The notes under the pieces: model-generated
The model's input: only the letters and a program-made list of their open reading frames with translations
Database searches by the model: none
Told to the model about the DNA's origin: nothing
Shown: positions 23,308 through 34,759 of the stretch, in pieces
Position numbering within the stretch: position 1 is the first letter of the stretch
How the letters are laid out: every line of letters begins with the position of its first letter
Made by a program: the position numbers and the translations under genes
From: Armillaria gallica
Taxonomy: Eukaryota; Basidiomycota; Agaricomycetes; Agaricales; Physalacriaceae
DNA length: 64,000 bases
Direction of reading: 5' to 3'
NCBI GenBank assembly: GCA_037576215.1
Contig: JBANDB010000001.1
Span: forward strand, 1,240,001-1,304,000

Positions 23308-24951
23308 TTATCCGGATCCGAAGTTTTCAAAATTGGATATCACATTATCCATGGAAACAACCACGGAGAGACTGGGTAGCCATAGTGGCGCAAGAATTTC
23401 GTTGACTGTCTCCACATCGTCAACTCCGCCACAAGATATTCTGATCGAACGAAGATATTGGCTTCGTGAACTGATCATAGCGGTAAGGGGTTCCCATAAT
23501 GAGGGCTGTGCGCAGGGAACCCGCAGTGACAGATGCTGCAAATTTGGGAGGAATTCGCTAGAAGCAAGCGGACCGAAAATAACTTTAACGTCCACATACG
23601 AAAAGAGACAAATTTCTAGAGACACCAGACTGTCCATCAACAAGAGACAGTCTTTGATGAAGACCTGTTGGAATGCAAAGAGGTTATGAATGGCTAAGCT
23701 GGTAAGGGTGCAACAAGAACGGTGGACGAACTCGTTCAGCACTAAGACAACATCATCTATGTCGGACGCGTTGTCAACGAATGAAATCATGAGATCGTCT
23801 AAGGAAGGTAGGCGTAGATACGCAAGTAGATACAGTGATGATACATAGAGGCGTCGGAGATTGGGAAGGTGGATGGGATGAGGAGGGAAGACATCGGGAC
23901 CAGGTTCTTCTTTTTCAAAGAGACGGCATTCCACGAGAGACCGATACGCTTCAAGGCTAGAAAGATTGCCTATGCGTGTCGCCAGATGGGTGATATGATG
24001 AGGAAACATGAAATCGCTGAGCCCTTGGGTGTGATATAAAATCACCTTTTGAAGGCGAGGAGCATCAATGAACACGGTTTGAACCTCTTCAGGTAGTTCC
24101 TGTCTGCTATATGTGCCTGAAGGTGCCGTGCCGTGTAATGATGAGATGAGATAACGAGGTGGGATGGGCGTTGTTTTCATATTCAGAGATTCCAAACAAG
24201 GGATCTTTCCGCGAACCACCTTCAGCCGCTCCAACAAAGGTAAAGATATCTGTAGATTTATGCTCCTCCACCGATATGACTCCTCGAGGATCACAAGAAA
24301 GGTTTGGATGGCCGCATCCTCCTTGTCGTTACCGTCAAGTTCAAACACGATATCTAGAGGATGCTGTGCCGAACGAGAAATCATGGCTTGGAGTGCAGAC
24401 ATTGTATGATGCAGGGTCTCCGTTGGATAGCTTGTCCAATTATATCGTAGGACTATATGCGACCAAAGTTGGGGATAGGATAAAATGATATCTCTCCAAG
24501 CACCGCACACATGGCTGAACTTCCATGGACCCTGGGAAAAATCCAGCACGTACTCCTCGAATTCCGATTCCGATTCCGACTCGTCCCCCGCATTGCACCT
24601 CGGCAAAATCTGTACCTCGCGAAACACAGCACGAAAAATTTCGCTGGGAAGACGTCGGATTGGTGCTAATGTTGACGAATAAGATGCCATGGACCTATGG
24701 ACTGCATCACGACGGCGTTGAATCTCTAATCTCACTTCATCGATGCGGTCTAGCAAGGCATCATACCCCGAAAGCTGCTGTTGGAAAAATTCGATGTTTT
24801 GGAGTATCCAATCACGGTCGGTATCAAGGAACGGTCGTGTTGCACGAAGAATACCAGAGATCTGAGAATTCAGAGCATCGGGTGGGAGTACAGGCTCTGG
24901 TACAGAACGCGCCACTGCATCCAAGTGGAACATTGTATCTGTCGCATTCAT
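23308..24951 (-). CDS. F-box domain protein, intact, single exon
   Basis: An uninterrupted 547-codon frame. The N-terminus is a helical stretch of about 90 residues (with LDRIDEVRLEIQRRRDAVH around residues 65-85), typical of agaric F-box proteins. The F-box-like segment spans roughly residues 93-165: PIRRLPSEIFRAVFREV, an acidic insert (ESESEFEE), then WKFSHVCGAWRDIILSYPQL and WSHI. The C-terminal 350 residues are leucine-rich and divergent, probably a substrate-binding repeat region. The chosen ATG at 24951 precedes the conserved NATDTMFHLDAVA; the same start exists in the decayed paralog at 7234. CpG is frequent in the coding DNA. It probably serves as an SCF ubiquitin ligase adaptor; the target is unknown. 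Its flanks are repeat relics, so expression is uncertain. Confidence 0.85.
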   Translation of the reverse strand: MNATDTMFHLDAVARSVPEPVLPPDALNSQISGILRATRPFLDTDRDWILQNIEFFQQQLSGYDALLDRIDEVRLEIQRRRDAVHRSMASYSSTLAPIRRLPSEIFRAVFREVQILPRCNAGDESESESEFEEYVLDFSQGPWKFSHVCGAWRDIILSYPQLWSHIVLRYNWTSYPTETLHHTMSALQAMISRSAQHPLDIVFELDGNDKEDAAIQTFLVILEESYRWRSINLQISLPLLERLKVVRGKIPCLESLNMKTTPIPPRYLISSLHGTAPSGTYSRQELPEEVQTVFIDAPRLQKVILYHTQGLSDFMFPHHITHLATRIGNLSSLEAYRSLVECRLFEKEEPGPDVFPPHPIHLPNLRRLYVSSLYLLAYLRLPSLDDLMISFVDNASDIDDVVLVLNEFVHRSCCTLTSLAIHNLFAFQQVFIKDCLLLMDSLVSLEICLFSYVDVKVIFGPLASSEFLPNLQHLSLRVPCAQPSLWEPLTAMISSRSQYLRSIRISCGGVDDVETVNEILAPLWLPSLSVVVSMDNVISNFENFGSG

Positions 24952-25259
24952 GGTGCTTCTAATGCTGCGCCTTAGTTTTCTCTTTTATCATATACGCAAG
25001 GTTGAACCTACATCTCTTGAATATCCTGCCAAGTTGACTTCCGTCGGAGTAGAAGAGTCGTATGCGGCGACCGTAAAGGAACACTGTTCAGTCGGAGTTT
25101 GTTTTGGGTTCAGTGTTCGCAATTACTAATATTCTTACTTTCGAACTACTTGAACATGAAATTTCAGATCTGGAGACAGGTACCTATATTATTCCGTCTC
25201 GTATAAAGCTTGATTTATCCAGTAAACTATACTTAGATTTACACACTACGCTGTGGTCA

Positions 25260-26340
25260 GCCCCGGCAGCAGATGCACCGACATACAGTCGCGGTGTGGC
25301 TCAAAGAGAAGGTCCGGTTTGTTCACGCTGGCTCCATAAGTCTGAGTAAAGCAAACTCAGCACAAACTGTCTTTCCACTGTCGGCGAGAGCACCAATGAA
25401 AACATTCTCACCTGACGTATACAGCACCATGAAAACCTGTGTCCGTAGTTCAATGTTTCTATCGTGGACGTGCAAGTGACCGGGAAGCAGGTCTGCTAAA
25501 GCTCCTTGTGATGGACGGTTGATAACGGAAGAGGGAAAAGATCCAAGAGACCTCCGACCGTTTGTTTGCATTCTTCTCAGGAATTCCTATGAACTATTTA
25601 TTGCTGCAGCCTGCAAGGTCGTTACGAAGCGTCAAAGTGAAAGAGTCCTTTTGATTCATCTACGCGGATGACAGTGGTGACCTGCTGGTAATTGGAGAGA
25701 GTAGCAGGCAACCCAACGAGACGCACACATTTGCTTTATGTGGCAAACACGTTCATCATGAAGCAAGTGGATTTCATCGATAACGATGGGGCGAGCGAGA
25801 TCCAAAAGAAGCGTCGAGGTAGGGATATTTTCGGGAAGAATGAGACACTTGAAAGCCTAGTTTTGTTGTGAAGCCGCCGGTCAGGGATGATAGAGATGTA
25901 GTTGGGAGGTACGAGCTCGAACATGGGAACCGTGAAGTTGACATTTTGTTTATTCCTCAGTGTAACGTTGGCGGAGAACGAAGGTATCACAGAAGAGAAT
26001 GTCCTCTCCATCAACGTCCGGTATCCCAAATAATTCGGCGCCGCCACGAATCTTCTCATTTCGGGGATGATCGAAAGATCAAGACGCAGCAAGGCGCGGC
26101 TGATGGGTCGAACTCAGGTTTGAAGCCTATGAACCGTTGTTGTAGTCCACAAGGTCGATATGACACGTCGAAGTGGAAGAATGTGGCTACATCCTGATCA
26201 CCGGGGAAAATAGCTGACGAGATGCACATCCTCGTTAGTTTGCTCTATGCGGCAGGTTGTTCGAGTGTTGATGCTCTCCAGAAACGGACCACGTTCATTG
26301 TGAAGCAAATGGATTTGATGTATGTGAGGCGGACAAATTG
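25260..26340 (-). pseudogene. BRR2: BRR2-like helicase shards, CpG-retaining copy
   Basis: Minus-strand pieces of the U5 snRNP helicase BRR2 in this order: IHLLHNERGPFLESI (about 26330-26280), DQDVATF..FDVSYRPCGLQQ and RFIG (26180-26110), a Sec63 stretch NFTVPMFELVPPNYISII (about 25950-25890), ARPIVIDEIHLLHDERV (25800-25740), [14 protein letters not shown] (about 25665-25620), and finally ELRTQVFMVLYTSGENVFIG with a P-loop ..GKTVCAEFALLR (25470-25335). The P-loop has ALADSGKT where the family has APTGSGKT. DExH and YRPCGLQQ motifs occur twice and out of order, so this is a rearranged set of fragments. It lies next to the F-box gene, as in the decayed copy at 5.0-7.1 kb. Confidence 0.7.
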
Positions 26341-26354
26341 GAGAGCTCGGAATT

Positions 26355-27515
26355 GTAAGCTTAGTCTAAGTATCAAGGAATAGTCAGTTACGAAACTAGA
26401 TGCAACTGAACAAGTCTACCTTTGTAAAGCTTTCTGGAAACGCCATGAAACTTGGGAACTGCGAACGTGCGTGTCTTCGTCTGGCGATCTCCCGCTAGTT
26501 CGCTAAGAATCCAGCCTACGTCCTTCTCGCGCCTAGCGTCGACAACGCTCATTCTCATGAACTTGGCGCACTAGACCGTGGCGGGAACTTTGTCCTAGTC
26601 TGGGGTAGTCGAAGATTGTCGGCCGAGTACAGCGACGATGTCCTTATCGACTTTGGACCTGTACACCAACCTAGCTGCCCCCATATTTCCAATCCCTTCT
26701 TTGTAACTCGTGGTCAGTCCGCTCCATTTCGAGATCGCGCCATAGTCTGTACCCTTCAGATCTTCAGACGTTGAGAGAACTGATCACTGGTTATGTATAG
26801 GTTCGATGTCCTCTTGCTAGTTGGGGCTGAGTGTCATCGGGAGGTTCGAGTAGGCAGACCAATGAACTCGACGCCATTATCGTCGTGGTCGTTGAAGTGG
26901 GATACGGAGCAGGAGAACGAGGGAGAGGAGAAGGAGAAATGGGATTGGTCGGTAGTCCATCGTTTAAACACAGCCGTTCGTTGTGGTCTCGATCCTAAGA
27001 GGATAGAAAGATGCAAAATTTCCAGCCATCGGAAATCTGGGAAAACGTTCAGAAGGGCTGGGAGAGTTCCCATTGGATGATAGACTTACGGCTGCCGATA
27101 TTTTGTGCGGACAGGGACCCGAGAATATGATCCTCCCACCGTCGGACCATGTCGTCTTGGTTGCCCGTGAAACATGCGCAGAGGATGAGGGAGAACATGG
27201 ATTTGAGAGATTTGTGGAGCCTCGCCGTCCAACTTTTCTCTATTTTCGTCGTCAGCCTTCTGTTCCATGGCGAGTTGCTTTGCTGATTATAGGTTCGAGC
27301 GGCCTCTTGCTAGCGTCGCAGGGTCGGGGACGGGTGTCAGTTGGGTGATGGGCAGGCAAGGGCAGGCAGGGCATCGGTGACCTCGGTGTGGCCCGGGACG
27401 GTCACGCCAGAAGCGCGTCCTCAGATGTTCTCACGCTCTGACCATCGTGTTGACGACGATATCGATCCCCTGGCCATAGTTTCGCAATAGTTTGCATGCC
27501 CATTTCCATCAAAAT
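26355..27515 (+). repeat. Dispersed repeat unit B, second CpG-retaining copy with insert
   Basis: Direct repeat of 19330-20110. The extra part, roughly 26880-27270, has a minus-strand reading (FPDFRWLEILHLSIL) that could be a leucine-rich F-box tail, but I cannot place it in a family. Confidence 0.55.
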
Positions 27516-27775
27516 CCTCACGCGTCACCGTCCGCCCACTCCATTGGACCACCGCACAAGGTTTCGCCTGCGACTACTTGGCCCATCTCCTGTTTATCAA
27601 CTCCTTAGATGCTTGGCTGCTGCTGGATATCCTCGCCAGCCGTGATGATCACATAGATTCTGGAACGTCGGGCTCGACGCTTTCGGTATGTGAGTCGCTG
27701 AAGGCTGGCGTTGATATCTTGGTAGTGCCCCTCGAAATCTATCTGTACATCTCGTTCCGCGTGAAAAAGTAGATT

Positions 27776-28512
27776 TTAGGGTCAGTTCGGCTGCCAGATA
27801 GTTGGGTCCGGATAGTTGCCGTTTTAGGAAATCCAACATGAATCCAACTATCCAGCCCCAGAAACACGCAAGACGAGCACAGAAAAGTGACGGTTTCGCT
27901 TATAGACCCTAGCTAAAATGTACTATTTCTTTGTTTACCAAAACTCGGACCCGAGTTCCACCGCTGCATAGTGTATTGATTGACGCGCTATCTGAACATC
28001 ATCAACAGTATTTGCGGACTTTTCCACATTGTAATACGTCGCTTGTTACTTTTTTGAATATATTTAGACTTTATATATGCTATTGCATATCCACAAGATG
28101 CCAATGGGGTTTCCGGCACATGTAACGCTTGACTGAGATGAGACGTTTGTCTTCCTGTGCGTTCAGGCGATTTCTGCATTTATTTACTGTGATTAATCAC
28201 TGAAAATGTGTTCCTTTCGACTTCTTTCGGTATCAAGCTTTATAAAACAGTTGCAGTTTGTATCGGAACTCTGAAAATCACGACGCACAGCAGGACTTCT
28301 TTGTAAAGCTTGAATTGAGTTCTGCAGCTGAGAGACTGCAGCAAATGCAATTTGGTATGCATATCAAGCTAATACTTATAGAATACAATATGAATATGCT
28401 CTCGCAACCAGCGTCAAGCCCAGAAACACGCATGACGAGCACAGAAAAGTGCTGGATAGTTGGATTCATGTTGGATTTCCTAAAACGGCAACTATCCGGA
28501 CCCAACTACAGA
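27776..28512. mobile_element. Inverted-repeat element, left half of a composite
   Basis: A 65-bp arm (tagttgggtccggatagttg and on, to aactatccag at about 27855) is repeated in reverse complement at about 28452-28512. Just inside the arms, a 33-bp word starting ccagaaacacgca and ending gcacagaaaagtg occurs in the SAME orientation at about 27857 and 28420, so the arms are inverted but this word is direct. The outer left end reads tagggtcagttcggctg, similar to the outer right end of the neighbouring element (reverse complement of 29443) which reads taagagtctgttcggctg. No transposase is seen, so it is non-autonomous. Confidence 0.55.
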
Positions 28513-29446
28513 CGTTCCGAAAAACCTTGTCCAACACTGCCAAACAAGGCAGGTAAAATCAAAAAATCAAAAAATACAAGAAAATCGTAGAAACAGTGTG
28601 ATGTCTTCATTTATGAGCGTAACGTACGATACAACTATTTTCTCGGAGATGCACGAGGTATGTAGATGTAAAGCAAAAGGTCTGAGGTCAATGGGTCAGC
28701 GGTAGGACATCATGAGAGCCGGGTAGGTGCTAACAGTAGGGAGAGGCGGCGACGGGGGCATTTACAGTGGTATAGGAAGCTGTGGATACATTTTTTCTCC
28801 TGTGAACAATAATAAGCCCCCAAAACGAGGTGAATATGGTACCTTCCCTCAGAGACGTATGATGTTGGGCACACCAACCCCCGTAACCTCTCCGCAGTAT
28901 CTGGGTCTAAAGCGTGCCCGAACTCCCACTAGCTCATTCCTGACCATATAAACCGATGAAAATAGCCAGGATAACCAGTCGCTGGTGCGTCAACTGTAGT
29001 ATAAAAGATGTCGGCGGACTATGTTGTTATTTCGGGAGGCTGCGAGCTGTCGACGTCCAAACTGGGGCATAATCACGATGGTGGCTTGCTTGGTTGGGCG
29101 TAGGATTTCTCTTCAAAGATATCTAGGCCATACTAGGTGATGCTTGTGTCTTCTGCGACGGTGATGGCAAGAACGAAGCTGTGCCATTGTTCGGCGCGGG
29201 CAGCCTGAAAATTTACACGCGCTAACCTTGCGCCTCCTGGATGCTCTTACATCTTTGCCATGCACTGCAGCACTCATGAATCATTGAATTTGCATCTTCC
29301 CACCCCATGACGCACAGAAATGAAGCCTGCGCACTATTTCTGCGATTTTCTTGGATTTTTTGATTTTTTGATTTTACTTGCCTTGTTTGGCAGCGTTGGA
29401 CAAGGTTTTTCGGAACGTCTGTATCTTGCAGCCGAACAGACTCTTA
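28513..29446. mobile_element. Inverted-repeat element, right half of a composite (hAT-like ends)
   Basis: The left arm at about 28517-28600 (cagacgttccgaaaaacctt, then gtaaaatcaaaaaatc) matches the reverse complement of 29330-29430 over about 85 bp. The right arm continues about 25 bp further, to taagagtctgttcggctg read inward from 29446; this extra end is missing at the left, where the arm fuses to the other element. The terminal sequence fits the loose hAT pattern T-A-R-N-G, but no 8-bp target duplication is visible around 27776 or 29446. Confidence 0.5.
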
Positions 29447-29449
29447 GGC

Positions 29450-32400
29450 ATTAGATGGTGAGAATGTGATCATATAGAAGGTCACTGTGCTAATAAACGT
29501 AGAGCAGCAGGTAATACTAACATCATTTTCTGAGGGCGCGTTACTCAATCATCAAACTCTTTCGGAGCTCGCATTCTGGATTTAGCTTCTCTGACGAAGA
29601 GACTGAACGTCGACCCGGCCCTTCTCCCCAGATAATGCGGACGGGAGCCTATACAACACGCCCTCCTCTCTTCGTGTACGTCACGTATCTTCTTTACGAC
29701 TACTCTACGATGATGTCCCTCTCTAATCTCAGCGACGTAACCTCTCGATGATGCCTAGCTGGCTTTGTGTTCTCTGAGATCATCGATCATTATACTTTTC
29801 TTCGGGCGGGCAATGTAACTTTTATTTAACATTACACTGGGAGGTCCCAGTCCTTCATAATAAACCACAATATATTCCGCTCTATGTGTATCAATGTGTA
29901 TAGCGATCGCAATACATTCACTATAGCTAAGAGAACAACATGGGCAGCTCCAAAATACCGTCCATGGCATCATCACCCTTACGGCCCAGAATCTCACCCC
30001 CCAGCTTCGAACGGGTCCACGTCAAGATAACCTAGAACGACTTCAGCTCAGTATCGCGCTAAAGGCGAAGAATCCTACCATAGGATCTTGTTCTCGATAG
30101 ATTTGACCGCAATCTCTGCCAGAAGCAATCGTGCAGTGAGCCAGTCGGAAGATGATTCTCGCCAAGAATTTCTTGTAAACGTCCTCGCTAGTCTGTTAGC
30201 ACACGAGGACACACCGACTGTGTTCGTCGTCTCTTGGCCCCATCATCTGCAGGACACCCACGGCAGGATAGTCAACGTATCGGCTCCCTTCCTTCGTAGG
30301 CCTGCACGCCCATGATGTAGCAAACAACGGGAATCAACGACCGACGTCGACGTTGAGGAACGTGTCTGGCTTGCCGCCCGAAGCAGAGTGGATAGGCAGG
30401 GGAGGTGGCATCTTCCGCGAGAGGTGCATATTCGGCGATAGCTGGCTGGGAAGGGAAGTGCCATATTGTGGATGGCTGCATGCCCAGGGGCCGTGCGCTA
30501 ATCGAGAATAACCAATGAGAACAAGTCGAGGAGCGAAGAAGGCAGTGGCACGTACCAGATACCATGAGAGGGCGCGCGCATCCATTCACCCAAGTCGCAC
30601 GCCTTTGGTCAGAGACGCGCCAGTAGTTGACCACCCTGACTTAAGGCCAGTGTACCTCGGACTTGGCTACGTAGGCGAGATATGGAAGATAGCACGAGAG
30701 GGTGAGCCCACCCATTCACCCAGGTCGCACACGTTCGGTCAGAGATGCGCCGGCTTGACCACGCCTTTTCAGTGACGGTAGTCGAGCTTGGCCGCCCTGA
30801 CTGAAGGTCATGGCTCCACTTGGGAGTAAATGACCGCCCGATTGAACCTCTGACTTGGCTTCGTTCTGATGATCCCTGTCTGGCTAGTGTCGCCGGGTTT
30901 GGGTGGAGGAGGAAGTTGGTAACTGAGCATAGGACCGTGATAGTCACGCGCGGGCTCAGAGCTTCCCACGTTCCCACCATCACGGAACCCATCGATGAGC
31001 ACCACACCGAAAGTCATCTCAGGTCGCCAGGTGCAGCCCTCGTCGCACCACTTTCTTCAGCCCAACAGTTACTCCCGTCTAATCAAGAAAGATTTGCCCA
31101 CTGCATTGGAATGCCCCTCGCCTTCTTCCCGCGTACTGGTCGTCGCTCGAAATCGTAACGAATCTTGATGGATGTGTAAGACGACGAGCTCGAAACTTTC
31201 TGTTTATGGGCCTGCTGGGACCATGGGCAACGCCAGTGCTGACGCGGACGTCTCGTGAGCGCCCCTCAAATTGTCGGGCCTCATGACAAGGCTGCTTCAG
31301 GCATTGGATGGTGAGAGGCTGTTTAGACTTGCTTCCCTCGTCATTCTAATGCACATATGACAGCTACCAGTTTCCGTGTGCAGCACAGTGCCACCACACC
31401 TAGAACCTGAAGACTACCGCGTCGAATCCAGCAGCTTTCGTCCTTTGATTCATTCCGTTTATTCCTTAACCGGCATACGGCTACTTCATCGACCACTGGA
31501 GATCCCCATATCTCCCCCTTCGCTCTCTATCATCCGGTAGTAACGCGTGTTTAAGCGCGATACTATTGTCACGATGAGCCAGTCTCACATTTTACGACGA
31601 ATGGGACTCCCGTATCCCAACGCGTAAAGGTATCAACGCTCAGTATCATTGACGACTTCTTGACCTGCTCCCGCCGTTCTGCGCATTGACCCTCAACCGA
31701 CTTCATGACCTTACCAAGCTACCCACCTTCTACACCTTCCCTCTGGGTGGGATTCCGGCTCATCCGATGTTTGTTAGGATGGGCTCGAGAGATGGCATGC
31801 AGATGTTGATAGGGACGACTTCATGACAAGCTCTGATACCGGATTCGCTGGCAGATCTCCGAGGTATGTAAACAGTCCTCGGGATTGAATCTCTACTGAT
31901 GCACTAGATCAGTCGAGTGCTTCGCATCTCAGCATTTTTGTGGGAGGTTGAATGGGACGGAATCTGCGAATACTATATGGGACCAATTCGTGTTGCCTAG
32001 TCGCTTCATCATCCGCTACGACGACCAAATACGCTTGGGAATCATTCGGTGAGCTGATCACGAATGATCGTTATATTCAAAGTTAACGAGGCGACTTTTG
32101 ATAAAGGAGCGGGCATCCCAGTCGTCTTCATGGATGAATTCCATTTGGTATGCGTCTAACGGCGATGTTTTCAATTATCGGCAGCGATGCCCCCGCCCTG
32201 GTAGATCCAGGACTGTGCCGTGGACAATCTATCAGACGCATCGCTCCTTCACAAGCGACTCTTGTGGCCAAAGTTATCTCTCCGTGGTGAAGAGGATATG
32301 GCAAAAGATCGCAGCGTCTCCCAACAATGACGGCACATCGATGTTACCGGATCCTCGGTATTCATCTCGAGCGTAGCGATAGACTCTTCGGAGTCAGCTC

Positions 32401-32815
32401 AGGCCATCCTACCATATGTAGCGAAAACTGAACCATGTTTGGTAGGTCCGTAGCCGGAGGAGACTGGTTGTCGCTCTCGGTTAGATTATTTAAGAGGTTT
32501 CCGAAGATTTACTAGATATCCAGATGGGTATAATTCCAAGTAGCGCTCATTGATGGACCTATACTTCTCGTCGTTGAAACCTCATTCTACCAAACCTTAG
32601 CATAATAAGCTTATCTCCAGTCTCCAATCCGACCTTCCTGATTCAAGCGAAACAAGCCGCTCGTTGTAGTCTAGCCTTTACGCATTTATGAGCAAAAGAG
32701 CACAGAGCCCTTTTTGGGAGCTTTTCCGGTTATCTATCTATCAAGTTCACATGCTTACTTCGCATCATGCCGGAGAATTCAAACTGCGACGGTGACGCTG
32801 CCTCGAGGCAAACAG
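29450..32815. repeat. CpG-rich mosaic of repeat shards
   Basis: No complete gene. 30088-30315 has a plus-strand frame with EDDSRQEFLVNVLASLLAHE and FVVSWPHHLQD, which resembles the Walker B to sensor stretch of agaric STAND/NACHT NTPases (...SRPxxxLQD); this is weak. A 60-75 bp unit with cattcacccaagtcgcac is repeated at about 30565-30640 and 30695-30760. 30890-30990 repeats 18276-18390. 31420-31770 resembles 20640-20960. 32100-32400 resembles 21090-21390. CpG frequency drops abruptly after about 32812. Confidence 0.45.
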
Positions 32816-32819
32816 CCTT

Positions 32820-34757
32820 TTGTCTAGTACTCCCATTGCTGCACATTCTTCTGAGACTGGAACAGACCCAGCCTACCTTATGGAATCACAGACTCATCCC
32901 AGAAAAATACAATGGTTAAAATTGTTCAAGAGTACTTCAGCAGATTCTGATACATCTGATACATCCTCTGAGTATGATGAGGTGGATTATGAGGATATAT
33001 CATGGGATTCATGGCCTCCAAAGGCAAGTCAGCCAGCAAACAACTCCAGGGCAGATTACTAACATATTTCCAGGGTCATTTTTTCCCCCAAGTCACCATC
33101 TCTGCTTTTGCTGAGACAGGCCAAGCAGAGACATCAATCATTGTTCCATTGCAACAGCAGTACACTGGTCAAAAGCCTGTGATATCATCCCATCTTGCTG
33201 ATGTTTCCTGTGCTACCCTTGGTGTTCAGTGTCTCTTAGATCTACTCAACCTCATACTCCAAACCAAATACACCCTGAATAATCAATTCTTCTCCTCTCT
33301 TTTTAAAGACTGCATCACAAAGAACTATGACTTTGGCATGGCATATGGCTGCCTCCGCCAGATATGGTACACATGCTACTGGAGACATGTACAAGAAATA
33401 TTGTGCATTTGTGAACAGAAGGACCAGACAATGCGAAGAAAAGCACTCATTGATAACCAGATTGTTGACTTAGACTTGCCACCTCGTCGGGTCTGGGATT
33501 TATACAGCAATCGGGTAGTGCCATGGTGGTGCATAGGGGTGTATAGTAGCATCCCTTCACCAATATCACATGCATGGATGAATGAAAAAGATCGTGTTGA
33601 AGTGTGGACACCCATCAATGAATATAAATGGCCTGTTCCTATTCCAAAAGATTCCAAACTTGATCTTATTCGCATTGAGATGCTCAATCTTGGAGTGGAG
33701 TACACATGGTTGGATGTTCTCTGTTTGAGACAGAAGGGTGGACAGGAGGAGAATGTGCGTATAGAAGAGTGGAAGCTGGATGTCCCCACTATTGGAGTAG
33801 TATATCAAAGTCCATCAGCATCAACAGTGGTGTGTTACTTGAGTGGGCTAGGTCAACCTTTGAGTTTAAAGGAGGGAGACTTGGATAGTAACCAGTGTTG
33901 GTTTCGACGTGCATGGACACTACAGGAGATTAGCTGGGAAATGAAGATTGCTGGGGACACACCAGATGGACCACTGCATGCCAAGCCAATAGATAAAGAT
34001 GGGAACTATGAGTCTGAGCTGCTGACCTGATTTCACAAGCAGCTGCAGTTAATGTATTCCATTCCAGAATCAAGGATTGGTGCTGGTGAGTTTATAACAT
34101 TAGAGAACATGCAAAATCGAATATCAACCAACCCAGTGGACAAAGTTGCAGGACTGGCATGTTGTCTAAGACCTACAATTATACCAATATACAATGAGAC
34201 CCAGTCCCTTGAGGAGGCCTGGATAGCACTAGTAAATGTAATGAAACGCCTACAGAATATATTGTTTTCCCACTATCCTGAACCAGGAGATGGAAGTGCA
34301 AAATGGAGACCATCATGGAACCAGATCATGACAAAACCTCTGCCTGTATATATTGATGATTGCTGGGTCAACATTAAGCGGAATGAGATGAATGAAAGTT
34401 GGTGTAATGTAGAGTGCATTGAAATGGGTTTATACAAGGGTTAGCTGGGAATGATCGACATGGAAAGTTGATTGCTAGAGACAAAAGTGGGACTGAACAT
34501 ATATCCAATGTTATGACCACTCATCAATATCCAATACCTGAAGACACATACACACTAATTCTCACTAATCCCCGGGATATTATGCAATCTCGACAATTGT
34601 GGCCATCACAGTTCATTTGGGTTGTTGGGCAAAGACTACCAGGGGAGAGGTTTGAGAAAGTGTCCACACTTATAATGGCCTCAAAAGAAGCAGGCTGGTT
34701 CCATACTCAGTGTGATTATGAATCAGATCTGAAAAAGTGTCGGTTTATTCTGGTTTG
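32820..34757 (+). pseudogene. HET-domain protein, copy 2, nearly full length
   Basis: The coding text starts near 32820. The first exon (about 70 codons, acidic, Ser-rich) ends at 33023 and is followed by a 50-nt intron 33024-33073 with a GC donor (AAG|GCAAGT), an ACTAAC branch site and a CAG acceptor. The second exon continues QVTISAFAETGQAET. HET motifs follow: PRRVWDL..N, then YTWLDVLCLRQ at about 33700-33735, VVYQSPSASTVVCYLSG, then CWFRRAWTLQE near 33900. TGA at 34028-34030 replaces the Arg of LLTRFHKQ, and a frameshift near 34440 moves the tail to another frame, ending with ILV and TGA at about 34756. CpG is nearly absent. HET proteins govern vegetative incompatibility and fusion-triggered cell death; this copy would be truncated before its conserved C-terminal part, though the HET core itself is open. 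Confidence 0.8.
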
Positions 34758-34759
34758 AG

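Larger units (their letters stand above)
20890..26345 (-). repeat. CpG-retaining arm of the long inverted duplication
   Basis: This arm corresponds in reverse orientation to about 5.0-10.3 kb. Landmarks in order from the right end are BRR2 shards (26.34-25.26 kb), the F-box gene (24.95-23.31), the ccaaacaggatatacttgaa block (23.03), the block at 22350-22060, and the block at 22000-20900. It includes the intact F-box gene, so it is the better-preserved arm. Confidence 0.7.

Noticed and set aside
24159..24962. Plus-strand ORFs of 109 and 145 codons opposite the F-box gene
   Set aside because: They are antisense shadows of the 547-codon F-box frame, which has clear family features; they have none.
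27776..29446. An 8-bp hAT target duplication around the composite element
   Set aside because: The left flank (gtagattt) and right flank (ggcattag) do not match, so the hAT label is not proven.
30088..30315. STAND/NACHT NTPase gene
   Set aside because: Only one short stretch is reminiscent of the family and no Walker A is found nearby, so it is not listed as a gene.
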